A stretch of DNA of 30,006 nucleotides from Psilocybe azurescens. Taxonomy: Eukaryota; Basidiomycota; Agaricomycetes; Agaricales; Agrocybaceae. Every line of letters starts with the position of its first letter. Within the stretch, counting starts at the first letter, position 1. Positions 12,670 through 22,200 of this stretch are shown here, piece after piece. Under the pieces are notes generated by a model, which did not search any database, had not been told where the DNA came from, and saw only the letters and a list, made by a program, of their open reading frames with translations. The stretch lies in assembly GCA_023853785.1 (NCBI GenBank), contig JAJIRX010001027.1, positions 1 through 30,006 on the forward strand, written 5' to 3'. Made by a program: the position numbers and the translations under genes.

Positions 12670-13029
12670 CTAGGATATCGTGCGGTGTATGAGCTCCGAC
12701 CAAGAATCATAGCGGGTTCAGTAGGAAGAAGGAATGAATCCACTGAGTTAGCATAGAATACATGTTATTTGAAGGGCCAGATATGTTTCGGTCGTGTTTG
12801 AAATGAAAAGGAGCAAGCTGGACGTCCGGGTATCATAATTTTCCGTATTTGTCTGTGCCTCCCAAAAATAACAGTACGCCCACCTGACTAAATTTGTCTT
12901 CGGCCCCCAGACGGACGTGTTACACTTTACACCGCCGCCCCCTGGCAACGCTCGGCGGTGATTCACTTTTTCTCATCTTATTAGGCCAATATCTGCATGA
13001 GGCATTGAACCTCTCTACTTCCTACCAGC
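12670..13029. promoter_or_regulatory. Divergent intergenic region between transporter and ligase
   Basis: The transporter starts leftward at about 12669 (or 12703) and the ligase starts rightward at 13030, leaving about 330-360 bases for both promoters. No clear TATA box is seen on the ligase side. The leader just before the ligase ATG is pyrimidine-rich, as is common in fungal genes. Shared control of the two genes is possible but nothing in the sequence demonstrates it. Confidence 0.45.
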
Positions 13030-15508
13030 ATGGCCTCCGATGAACTCGAAGAAATCAACGGCATTAAACCTAATATGTGGCTTCTCGACGGGGAGGAGCG
13101 CGAAGTAAGCTCACAGTCGAGGTCGGTGTTGCTTTATTCGGGGGGATCTCGTACCTATTAGGAAGCACCCACGTCTTCTTTGTTCGACGCGAATGAATGA
13201 CGCGTCGCTTGATTTGTTGATTGGACCCATAACGCTGACATGATGTGTACGTTTTCAGCAATTCAGTGTACAAGGTCAAACGGACGTTCGACCACTACTA
13301 CTGGTGAGTCTGTATATGCGCCTCCTATCCACCGTATTATCACCCAAATCTCACCAACGTCTCTTATCCACCAATTCGGCTACACAGTACATGCCCGGTA
13401 GGCATTAACCGTTTTATGGCTGCTCTTTTCAATGTCATTACTCACATACTCTGTCAACCTCGCTCTAGGCGTGGCGGAATCAGGTATGACAAGCCACTCT
13501 CTCCCCGGGTTCTGCCCATAGCGAGGAAACGGTTCTCATAGAACCCTCATCTAATTTCATCTATGTACAGGGCGGGGCACCAGTAAATGCTCGCACATGC
13601 AAACATCTCAGGACACTTCTGGGCGACGACTACGAGCTAGCCCGAGTTAAATTCAAAAATCCGAACGGTCCACAGCCGAAACCTGCCAAGGGTAAGGGTA
13701 AGGCGGCACCCAAGGCCAAACCATCGGCGAAGCCCGTAACTAAGTCACCAGCTACGAGTAAGCGCAAGAAACCCGCCGCAGATGAAGACGACAACGAAGA
13801 GGACCAGGACGATGACGATGATGATAAGCCCCCTCCAGCCAAGCGATCTCGCACTGCTCCTTCATCCTCTGCTTCGAAAGGCAAGGGAAAAAGAAACAGG
13901 AAGATGACGACCCAGAAGACGCAGACGATCAGGCTGAAGACGACGACGACGAAGACCTACCTGCGGGAAAGGCTGTCCCTGAGCTCATCTTGGCAAACAA
14001 ATGGGATATCGAGAAAGGGCTAGACCCGACTGGCTGGTGGCTCTCCGAGAAACTGGACGGTGTTAGGTGCGCCCCTCATGTCATCATCCGTATCATTCGA
14101 GGAATCTGAGACTCATGACATATCTCACAGAACGTTTTATGACGGCAATCAATTTATCAGTCGACTTGGAAACCCTTTCACCCCGCCAAACTGGTTCCTC
14201 GACAGTAGGTTATCCTTACTATCAAGATTCCCATCTCTCTATCTGCGCGGCTTATGTGTATATTGTTCGTCTTTCCTAGAACTTCCTAAGGACGTTACAC
14301 TGGACGGCGAGCTCTACGGCGGGCGTGGTAACTTCCAGTCGACTGTTTCCATCGTTAAGACCGTCAATTCCGTGCACTGGAAAAACATCAGCTTCCAAGT
14401 ACGTCGCAGTCTTATGACTCCTTAAATTATCCTTGCCTTCATTCTCCCCCCGCACTCACGCACTCTCCATGTTTCATGTCACTTCTGTTCTATTCTCATC
14501 GCTGTTCCCATGATACCAATGCATTGTTCAACTTCTCTTCAATTAGATATTCGACGTACCATCGCGTGGTGACGAACCCTTCGAAGAGCGCTATAGCTTC
14601 TTACAGAAGACATTCGGCGAGAACGGGACACATGCGACAGATCAAATATGCGTCGTCGAGCACGAGGTAGCGCAGAATCGTCAACATGTCCTCGACAAGC
14701 TCAAGGAGGTTGAAGGCCTAGGAGGCGAAGGCCTGATGCTTCGCAAGCCGAAATCGTGCGTGGTCGTGCTTTTCGCTTCCCCATCATCATTTTTTTCTCA
14801 ATATGCTATCTTCTATCTTGAACAGTGTCTATGAAGGAAGGCGCTCAGCGAGTCTTCTAAAGATCAAGACTTTCTACGACGCAGAAGCAATCGTCACGGG
14901 TCATGCCCCGGTAAAGGTCGTAACAAGGGAATCACCGGCGCACTAAAGTGTAAAATGGAATCCGGCAAAGTACGTTTCTTATCCTTTCATTTCGTTTCTA
15001 ATCACAAGCCGTGTCATGTCATATCGTGGATATATCACCTCCGACTATCCCCTTTTCTCTCTCTTTCTTGTTTGTCCCTTTCGTCGGGTGCTTCCTTGCG
15101 TTGATCTCTTTTTCTCCATTTCAAGAGTAATAACCAGCTGATTCATCTTGTCAACCTGCTTACACAGCTCTTCAATGTGGGCTCCGGTCTAACCGATAAA
15201 ATTCGGAAAGAGCCACCCAAGATCGGCTCGATCATCACTTATCGGTTCCAGGAGCTGACCAGAGACGGTGTTCCCCGGTATGTGTTTTATCTCACTTCAC
15301 TTGCTTACCATCCCTTCGCGGCGCGTGTTTATTTATTCTATTTTTCGCTGAATTCTTTTCTCATCGCATTTGCGTATTCGCCGTTGACACTTATGCTTTT
15401 GAATGCAGCTTCCCGTCGTATATCGGGCTTGCAATCGACAAGGACAGGCCGAAAGATGCTGAGATCCCCGAGCATCGCAAGACTGGGGCTGCAGGTGGAA
15501 GTGCTTGA
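13030..15508 (+). CDS. Compact ATP-dependent DNA ligase with N-terminal SWIM zinc finger, 11 exons
   Basis: Predicted to seal nicks in DNA through a lysine-AMP intermediate. Proposed exons: 13030-13121, 13259-13303, 13388-13397, 13469-13483, 13571-14066, 14131-14204, 14280-14398, 14547-14755, 14826-14969, 15168-15277, 15409-15508 (about 471 aa). N-terminus: a SWIM finger with CTCPAWRNQ followed by TCKH (Cys46, Cys48, Cys64, His66). Then comes a Lys/Ala/Pro-rich and Asp/Glu-rich linker to about residue 190. The adenylation domain shows motif I EKLDGVR (Lys about 215), LDGELYGGRGNFQ, IFDVPS, GGEGLMLRKP and LLKIKTFYDAEA. The small OB domain (VTGHA to FPSYIGLAID) matches the type in compact viral and bacterial ligases. 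There is no BRCT domain and no large N-terminal DNA-binding domain. Two one-base breaks occur, at the A-run 13888-13892 and the C-run 14906-14909. Adding one base at each restores the family sequence and gives exactly 472 codons. The first intron (13122, donor GTCGGT) is the least certain. Confidence 0.9.
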
Positions 15509-17396
15509 GCATTTTTCGCCGTGCATGCTCCCCGAACACGTCCAGGTACTGCCTGTTGATTAATCTTAATGAGGTTTATCCCTGGACGAGCTGGTGCGAT
15601 TATCATCCGAGTCGTACATCCATCTAAGTAAGTAACTCTGTTTTTTGTTATTGCATTTGTGTGTTTCTGGTTGTATCAAAGCTCGAGATAATGGGCGTGC
15701 CTTCATGGGCCAAAACTCGAGCATTATGCTATATGTAATTACATATTTTAGTATCTTAGTTCTCATTCTCTGTCAGCGTATTCTCACGTACCCCCACGGA
15801 CTGATACTCGTATATTATATAGTAGCTGGCTGTGAGTTCTGGTAGTTTCCGATTCCATTTTTGCCCTCTTGATCTACCATATACAGTCGTGATAATTACA
15901 GATCGTTCACCACCTTCTTTGTATTCTTGTGTGCACAGAGTTGCAATGTTCATATGATGTTGATGTCGTTGCCACAATCTATTGCGGAACGTCGGTGTTC
16001 AGAAGATCACGGCGGACATGGGCAGCAGCACCCCTTTTGGATTGTGATTGCCTTGAGAGTCGGGATGTCAAGGATGGGGTATATCGAGGCGATACCAAGT
16101 CACAGCGCCAAAAATTATTGTACATACTAGATGTGCAAAGGTATAATTTACCATTCGGTAGATATACCTATCACAGGAGGATTATAGGTTTCGGGACATT
16201 CCTAGTCTTGAGCGATTGGGATGGTTAATTTGAAGTAAAGTCAGAAGTATGGAATTGGTTATGAAAGCGCTGGTGTCGTCTAGACGAAATGATCTGAGAG
16301 AGCGGTGGACTCTAGGATATGTCCATCGCCAGGGAGGGTAGAATCTGGGATGATAGACAGCAGATCCAAACATAACCGCTTGACCGTCGACCCGTCACTC
16401 GGTACCCGACTGATAGCGTCCTATAGTAAGCAGACAAAAGGAAATTTGAAGGTATCCGTCAGTAGCGGACTTTTATGCTTCATGGTTCACCTAGCCCAGC
16501 TGTACTGTATATATTTATATCAGTCTCTGTCGTCGAGGAAGCGGAAATTGTGAAAATAAACAAATAGATGTCAGTAGCTTTCCACAACTCGTTTCGTAAG
16601 AGAACTATGGAGATAAAATTGATACTTTATCAATATCTGATGGATGGGAGTCTGTGATAAAGCCTCTGGTTAGTCAAAATTACTGGGTGGAATGCAATAA
16701 CAACGGAAAAACGATGCTGAGTGACCCACGAATGACCGGTAGCCGGGTCCCAACGGTGCCGGCCTATATAATCCTCCCTTTGAAGCGCCATTTGAAATTT
16801 TGATTCAACGAAGCTCACGTGTTATCGCTTCTTTCCTTCGTTGAAGTGCATACATTCTCTTAATTTCTCAGCCAACTCCATACCCTTTGCAAGTCGTTAT
16901 CTTGACTGTTCTAATACAGCTTCCTCCTCAATTACAGGGCGTATTATATCAGGAAGTAACGAAGATGTTGTATTTCGTGCTAAAAAGTTCAAGACTACGA
17001 GGCGAACAACCGATGTTCTGCAGGCCGGGTTCGTGGGCACCCAATGGTATTTCTCCTCTGATAGTCAACATACCTCGCATACTGAGCAGCTCTTGCGAAC
17101 TACACAAGATATATACTCGAAAGTGCTGCTCATAGAAGATCAAAGCCTTCCTCGGGGCGTGGAAACAATAGGTCAAGATTGGCTATTCCCGTGAAGCCGC
17201 ACCAGAAGAATGAACAGTGACGTGAGTTATGCTCGTACGGTCTTAGCGGTACAATTTTGATTATCCCAGTCCCTATACCCCCGAGTTCGTCGATCCCACT
17301 TTGGACTTGGTAATCGCCGTTTTATCCTTTCCTCTAGCCTATCAATACTTCAGTATAGGATTCGACCTTGTCTATAAAATCTATAACATCTCTCTG
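15509..17396. other. Intergenic region downstream of the ligase
   Basis: No supported gene. A good TATA box (CTATATAA at about 16764-16771) is followed by frames without an ATG near 16841-17194. They have no recognisable content and I do not call a gene. The rest consists of short overlapping frames on both strands. Part of this stretch may belong to the ligase duplication that becomes visible at 17397. Confidence 0.45.
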
Positions 17397-17660
17397 CAGC
17401 TTGGTTCGACCATCGCTTATCAGTTCTAGGAGTTCACCAGACACGATGCTTCTATGCATGCTTCCTTTGCGCTTCAGATCTAACTATGGGTATCTAGTCA
17501 CTTTTTTGACGCGTCTTCCCATTCTCTGCTATGGTGTTGGATTCTTTGCCGTGTTATGGTTTATTATGATTCATATCCAAGTGCTCAAAATCTTCACTGC
17601 TCAACCCTATCGAATCCCTCTAGCTCCTGCCTGACGATGACAAGGTTTATTTCTGGACGC
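17397..17660 (+). pseudogene. Decayed partial copy of the SWIM-ligase 3' end
   Basis: 17397-17455 aligns without gaps to ligase exon 10 (15219-15277) at roughly three quarters identity. It encodes GSTIAYQF, a stop, then EFTRH, where the intact gene has GSIITYRFQELTRD. A second colinear match (AGGTTTAT..CTGGACG) lies at about 17643-17660, against 15572-15586 in the ligase 3' region. Sequence between the two matches is shorter than in the parent and not clearly alignable. This indicates an old tandem duplication of the end of the ligase gene, now non-coding. Identity figures are counted by eye. Confidence 0.6.
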
Positions 17661-17667
17661 GGCGTGC

Positions 17668-17674
17668 TATAAAT
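17668..17674 (+). promoter_or_regulatory. TATA box of the small ORF at 17724
   Basis: TATAAAT, 56 bases before the ATG, the same spacing range as at the secreted-protein gene at 18479. Confidence 0.35.
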
Positions 17675-17723
17675 TTCTCACCATCACTCCATTCTTGTTG
17701 TCAGTCGTATCCAAACACGCACA

Positions 17724-18035
17724 ATGTTTATCTTTTGCCTGGTAGTTTGCCACTGGGCCGTCTTCTGCTCCTACTCTGGCGCACGTCCGGCATATAAACA
17801 GTGCTTGAACGCGCTAGTTCTGGGACAACTTCTCTTCCGTACGTTAGTACAATTGTATCCTCGAGATAGGACAACTGCGGTGCTAGTCGTATCGCCACGG
17901 CGGCGACTAAAACAGGGCAAAGTGCATTTCTCCGTTAGTCTTATTTGTCCCCGGAGCTTTCGTAAATTTGAACTATGGCTACATGTTCGACTGTCGTCAC
18001 GTACGACAAGTAGGAAGCTGCATGGACTGCTTTAG
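17724..18035 (+). CDS. Possible small secreted or membrane protein, unidentified
   Basis: An ATG frame of 103 codons, preceded by TATAAAT at the expected distance and by an A/C-rich leader (CACGCACA before the ATG). The N-terminus MFIFCLVVCHWAVFCSYSGA is hydrophobic and could be a signal peptide cleaved near residue 20. The rest is basic (for example SPRRRLKQGK) and shows no known domain. It lies right after the decayed ligase copy and could be part of that decayed sequence. Kept only as a candidate. Confidence 0.28.
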   Translation: MFIFCLVVCHWAVFCSYSGARPAYKQCLNALVLGQLLFRTLVQLYPRDRTTAVLVVSPRRRLKQGKVHFSVSLICPRSFRKFELWLHVRLSSRTTSRKLHGLL

Positions 18036-18402
18036 CCTATTTTTTCTCAGAGCTTCTGCGATTCTTGACTGCGGCCACTCTTCGAATTGGATCATATTGG
18101 GTGGTAGGAAATGCTTTCCGCTGGCTATCTGAATCGAATAATCGGATGATATTGGGTTGATGGCACTTCCGTACTTACGAAGCTATACTTTTGATCACCT
18201 GTGATGTATCCAACGACTCCAAAATTGAAAGCATCTCATCTTTCATTGACTTCGGACTTCTAGCATTGTTCGATTCTTCCATGGAGCGCTACTCTTCCGG
18301 CTCCACGTCCTAGTTTCTAAAGACATACAAGCTCCTAGTCAGCATTCAAGGCTCACTGCTATTCCGCGGGGTCAAAATGGGATTTGCATTGTAATTTCCC
18401 GA
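18036..18402. other. Intergenic / upstream region of the secreted repeat protein
   Basis: No gene seen. It contains a close direct repeat of a GAATTGGATCATATTGGG-like phrase around 18083-18155 and presumably the upstream control region of the gene at 18479. Confidence 0.4.
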
Positions 18403-18408
18403 TATAAG
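18403..18408 (+). promoter_or_regulatory. TATA box of the secreted repeat protein gene
   Basis: TATAAG, 76 bases before the ATG at 18479, in AT-rich sequence. The ATG is preceded by CAAAACA, a good fungal start context. Confidence 0.45.
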
Positions 18409-18478
18409 TTTGGTTCGTCCCTGCAGGTTTCACTTCAGTTATCGAATAAGTTCCTTCGCCGCAAGCGATCTCAAAACA

Positions 18479-19362
18479 ATGCCTTCTTTCATACTTACTA
18501 CTGTCTTGCTCTCCTCCACTGTCTTTGTATTGTCCAGTCCGTTGCCTCAGTTTGGGAATACAAACTCTGGGAACGGTGCTGATAATACTGGAAACTCCAT
18601 CGACGATCCTAATAATGGATACGAAAGCCCGCCCTTCTGGATCTGGGTGCCTCCACCCGTATCTGTCGCTCACCAGGGAGCAAATCTCGCAAGTGGAGGC
18701 CCCAGTAATGGCAACAACAACATTGGTTCTGGTCCTAATAGTGCCATAACGAACCCCCCTTCGAACAAGCGGGAGCCGACAACAGCGTCGACAACACGGA
18801 AAACAACGCCGGAAACTCCAACAACGGAGGCGAATGTCTCTCCAGTCGAGAACCTCAGTTCGGGAATGGTATCAACGGCATGGTCAACTGCGGAAATGGA
18901 GGTAATAACAGCGGGAATGGCAATGGGGGCTCCAACAATGGCGACGAGAACGGTAGCGGCCCAGCTATTGACCAAACTGGCGCCGACAATGTACCTGGCA
19001 GCAGCGATAATTCCAGTGCTGGTATAGATACGGAGAACCCACCCATCGAGCCATCGGACGCCAACAGTGGGGTTGAAAGTGGCAACATTAACTCTGGCAC
19101 TAGCACAGAGAACCCGCCCAATGGCACCGAGGAGAACCCAACCAGCACTGACGACACCGGAAGCTCCACCTCCAACAGTGGAAGCGGATGTCTCTTCAGT
19201 CGAGAACCCCAGTTCGGAAACGGCGTCAACGGGGTGACTGACTGTGGAAACGGAGGCGATAACAGCGGGAATGGATCTGCGGGCTCTAACAGTGGCAATG
19301 AGAACACAAGCGTTGGACCTCCGGAAGACTCTGACATAGCTGAAGAAACTGATATGAATTAA
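18479..19362 (+). CDS. Secreted Asn/Gly/Ser-rich repeat protein, one apparent one-base break
   Basis: Predicted extracellular or wall-associated protein of about 294 residues; function unknown. Residues 1-20 (MPSFILTTVLLSSTVFVLSS) form a clear signal peptide ending before PLPQFGN. The mature protein is nearly all Asn, Gly, Ser, Asp, Pro and Thr. It has two units 118 codons apart built around CLSSREPQFGNGINGMVNC and CLFSREPQFGNGVNGVTDC, each followed by GNGG and NNSGNG-type sequence. Each unit holds two cysteines spaced 18 residues apart, the only cysteines I see. The frame changes at the C-run 18754-18759. One more C joins PNSAITNPP to FEQAGADNS and makes the gene 295 codons; EQAGADN then matches DQTGADN in the second unit. 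No introns are needed. A start at 18410 is possible but would bury the signal peptide. A structural or surface protein seems likely, but this is inference. Confidence 0.75.
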
Positions 19363-19549
19363 ATACAAATTGGACGAGGGAATCAAGAGATACATGTTAT
19401 CGAGAAGAAACAAAGTAAATAGGCTGTGTATAGGATGTTCGATTCGATCCAAACTGAATATAATTTTGCTTGATTTGACTGATAGTTACAACTAACAAGT
19501 ATTCTTTAGGACTATGATACGTTAATAGGGACTAACACGGATTAGGCAA

Positions 19550-19584
19550 ATCCGGTTACTACCCATGCACCGTAGTAACCGGAT
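19550..19584. repeat. Perfect 13-bp inverted repeat with 9-base loop
   Basis: Arms ATCCGGTTACTAC and its exact complement enclose CCATGCACC. It lies 190 bases beyond the stop of the secreted repeat protein. It could be a hairpin in the 3' region, a binding site or the remnant of a small inverted-repeat element. Confidence 0.65.
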
Positions 19585-19635
19585 ACTATTTTAAGTATCA
19601 GTGGATTATGTTCAGAGAGTGAATGAATGAAATGA

Positions 19636-19947
19636 GGGCAATTCCCGGAACTGCTACTATGTGCTGACTCAGCGTGTGAGATCGGCACCTTTCTTGCCTC
19701 TCACCACGCTAAGAAAGCACGGAAAATCTTCATACAGCTTAAATCACACCTGGAAAATTTTTCTAAACCACTTTACCAGCTGTGTTCTCATTCCTGGCTA
19801 CTATCTAAAAAATCTAGCATCATGTCTATCATTGCAAACAATCCTATGAAGGCGATCACTCTGGACTACTCCCTTCCAGGCTTTGAAGCTCTTCGCAATA
19901 GCCAAAAAAGCGCTGTTCCTGGCTCCACAGACGCTGAAAGGGTGTAA
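19636..19947 (+). other. 104-codon open frame without an early ATG, unidentified
   Basis: The frame is open from 19636 to a TAA at 19945-19947 with a coding-like amino-acid mix (for example LASHHAKKARKIFIQLKSHL and LDYSLPGFEALRNSQKSAVP). The only ATGs in frame are late (19822 and 19846). It could be an internal exon, an old transposon fragment or chance. No domain recognised. Confidence 0.25.
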
Positions 19948-21205
19948 ACCATTCTGAGCTTACAATTCATAGTGAGATACAGAGGCCCTTATTTTTGCGA
20001 TTGTTATCTGTAATAAACTAGTACATTATACTAGTGAAGGGTAGGAGATACGCCAGACTATTAGACTTTGAGGCTTTACTTCCTAGTGGGCCAACAAGAG
20101 TAATAGACCTTACAAACTAACTAAGGTGTAGTGTGGCCTATTAATCAGTGCTATGAATCAAAGACTACCTTTAGTTTCCTACACAGCTATCAAAGCAACC
20201 CTAACCGAGCGTCTGAAGCGATCACCCACTCCATTGATCATACTATTAGTCCCATGCAAAGAAGAAACCCTTAAGAAATGACCTTGGCTCTTACAAGGGG
20301 TAACACCCACCAGTGTCTTACCAAGCGATCGCCAAGTGATGAAAACCTTATTAATTAAGCAAAAGCAATCACTGTGTCCAGGCCTCACAAAGGCTGTTCA
20401 CTAAATTAGGGCGATCAACCGCTCGGGGATCAGGCATCACTGCGCCACATGGGTGATTGCCCCACAGACCGAATGTATTGGCAATTGAAATCTTGTGTAC
20501 AACTCAGCATATGGCGGTCTACTAGATCCGACTATAAAGACTTGTAATTTGCAATGCAGCCAACATGAGTAAGCAATCACCCAGCCAGCGATCGCCACAC
20601 GATACTAGAGGTAACTTGCCTCATGATAAGGGCACCTGCTATTCCAGGGGTCCTAAACCAATAGCAACTGTGCTGGGAACCTTGGGAGGGTTTCCTAGGA
20701 AATATACCCTAAGCAATCTAGTCCCAACATGCTTTAGCTGCAAGCCATCTGATAAAATAAGTCGGGTGATCGCTACCCAAGAAGGCACTACCGCATGGAC
20801 AACCATGTTATCTTCAAATAAGCGCCGTAGCCCAGGCAAACTAGTACTTTCCACTATTATAATTGGTGCAGCAAAGGCTAGGCAGCACGTGGTCCATTTC
20901 CTTCCTTTTCTCTTAGTCTCTTTCAATTATCACAAGCCAAAGTATCTATTTAGTCTATAAAAACAGCCCTGTATCTTAGAATAGGAACCAAGTAATTTAC
21001 ACCCCAGATTTGATATCAGAATTTACTCTGAATAAGAATTCTAGTGTTAACACTTTGAGGACTAGTGATTTGTGTGATAAGAGATCGAACACTGCAGTTC
21101 ACCTTAAGCAATTAGGTGCTACCTGGTTTTGTGAGTGATCGCCATTGTGATATTCAACGTCAGGTCTATTAGACTTGATAAGCAGGCTTTTATGAGTCAT
21201 CCGTG
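19948..21205. other. Repeat-like region with many GCGATCGC-type motifs
   Basis: No recognised gene. Variants of G(C/T)GATC(G/A)C recur every 50-150 bases through about 20210-21730 (for example near 20218, 20325, 20589, 20768 and 21138). An ATG frame at 20565-20960 (131 codons, start MSKQSPSQRSPHDTRGN) has two or more of these motifs inside it and no domain. TATAAAAA occurs at 20957. The whole looks like an old repetitive element rather than single-copy gene space. Confidence 0.35.
20565..20960 (+). CDS. Hypothetical ORF within the GATC-rich region
   Basis: An ATG frame of 131 codons that is polar at the start and has no signal peptide. It includes CFSCKPSDK and a basic patch SSNKRRSPGK, with a hydrophobic C-terminus (VVHFLPFLLVSF). 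The antisense frame over the same stretch is also open for 95 codons, so openness alone is weak evidence. Not recognised. Confidence 0.2.
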   Translation: MSKQSPSQRSPHDTRGNLPHDKGTCYSRGPKPIATVLGTLGGFPRKYTLSNLVPTCFSCKPSDKISRVIATQEGTTAWTTMLSSNKRRSPGKLVLSTIIIGAAKARQHVVHFLPFLLVSFNYHKPKYLFSL

Positions 21206-21440
21206 GACTGCCCTGGGGATTGTTAAGTACAGATTGGAACCCTATACGACTAGCAATTGCTCATAGTAACTAGGGACGACTGTCAGAGAACTCCAACTGT
21301 TCAGGACGTTGCCTATAGTAAGACTGCCCTGGGGATTATTAAGTACAGGTGGGAACCCTATAAAGGCTAGTGATCGCTCATAGTAACCAGGGACGACTGT
21401 CAGAGAAATCCGACTGTTTTCAGGACATTGCCTATAGTAA
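21206..21440. repeat. Two-copy tandem duplication, period 116 bp
   Basis: Copy 1 (21206-21321) and copy 2 (21322-21440) both run from GACTGCCCTGGGGATT through GGGACGACTGTCAGAGAA to TTGCCTATAGTAA with scattered substitutions. A third, shorter and degenerate piece (CAGTTGCTTATAGGAACCAAGGA) follows to about 21490. It is non-coding. Confidence 0.75.
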
Positions 21441-21894
21441 ACTAAGGACTGTGGACTAGTGTGCCCAGTTGCTTATAGGAACCAAGGATCTACTACGTGT
21501 TAATATGGGTGATCACTTATAGTGTTTGATAAATTTTGAGTTTGGGTTTTATAAAGAGAACTGTTAAGTGTCCCGTGTACACTCGCCCCAAAAGCGATCC
21601 CTGATTTTGGCGATCGCTCTCATATAGAGAGATCGCCCTTACTATTCAAGTGCCTTGTGTGTACTAGCCTGTAAAAGTGTTCTCTAGCTACTAGTGATCA
21701 CCCCAGAGCGATCATCTAAGTCTGTACTCTGTTAAACTAGTTATTGTAATAAGCCTTATGAGCTTACCCTCCCAGATCGAACTGATCAATATAAATATTT
21801 GATTGGGTGTTGTGTATTTGGCAATTACAAAGTCACCCCGCACTAAACATCTCAACGTGAACACGGTTGCCACTCTTGCAGCAATATGGAAAGC
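21441..21894. other. Remainder of the GATC-rich region up to the copia LTR
   Basis: Further GCGATC/GATCGC motifs occur (around 21593, 21611, 21631, 21694 and 21708). No gene. This is the sequence into which the copia element inserted. The five bases next to the LTR are AAAGC (21890-21894), the candidate target duplication. Confidence 0.4.
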
Positions 21895-22200
21895 TGTTTA
21901 TAACTTAAACATAACATTAGACACTCAGCAAATGAAGAAAGCAGCCGAGGTACAAATAGCAAATGCAGCGAGTATATGAGAAAAACGAGTGTGGTGCAGG
22001 GAATGAGCTACATTGGAAGTGGAAGCAATATGTTGAACCAAATGAAGGATTAGCAAGGCCAAATGGAAGGAGAGTGGTGATGCAAAGGAAGTGATAAAGG
22101 CATGAGTAGACTGAAAGGGTGAAGTACAAAAAGAAAAAGGAGGAGTCGAGAATGGGAGTGACATGTATTACTAAGCTGATGGACAAGCCAACCTTTAACA
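21895..22200 (-). mobile_element. 3' LTR of a Ty1/copia retrotransposon
   Basis: Reading on the minus strand, the LTR begins TGTTAAAGGTTGG directly after a purine-rich tract (TTGAGGGGTG) and ends GTTATAAACA, giving the usual TG...CA ends with TGTT/AACA inverted tips. Length is 306 bp. It sits immediately downstream of the last copia pol motifs. The matching 5' LTR must lie right of the window, because the element is split by the gypsy insertion at 23207. Confidence 0.65.

Noticed and set aside
13630..13884. Ser-rich minus-strand frame
   Set aside because: Shadow of the Asp/Glu/Lys-rich linker of the ligase. Repetitive coding sequence keeps the other strand open.
16841..17194. 117-codon frame after a good TATA box
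   Set aside because: It begins at TTG, not ATG, and has no recognisable content. The TATA may be incidental or a relic.
18670..19452. 260-codon minus-strand frame, the longest open frame in this part
   Set aside because: It is the antisense shadow of the Asn/Gly/Ser-rich gene. The plus strand has a signal peptide, a TATA box and a periodic repeat, while the minus frame has none of these.
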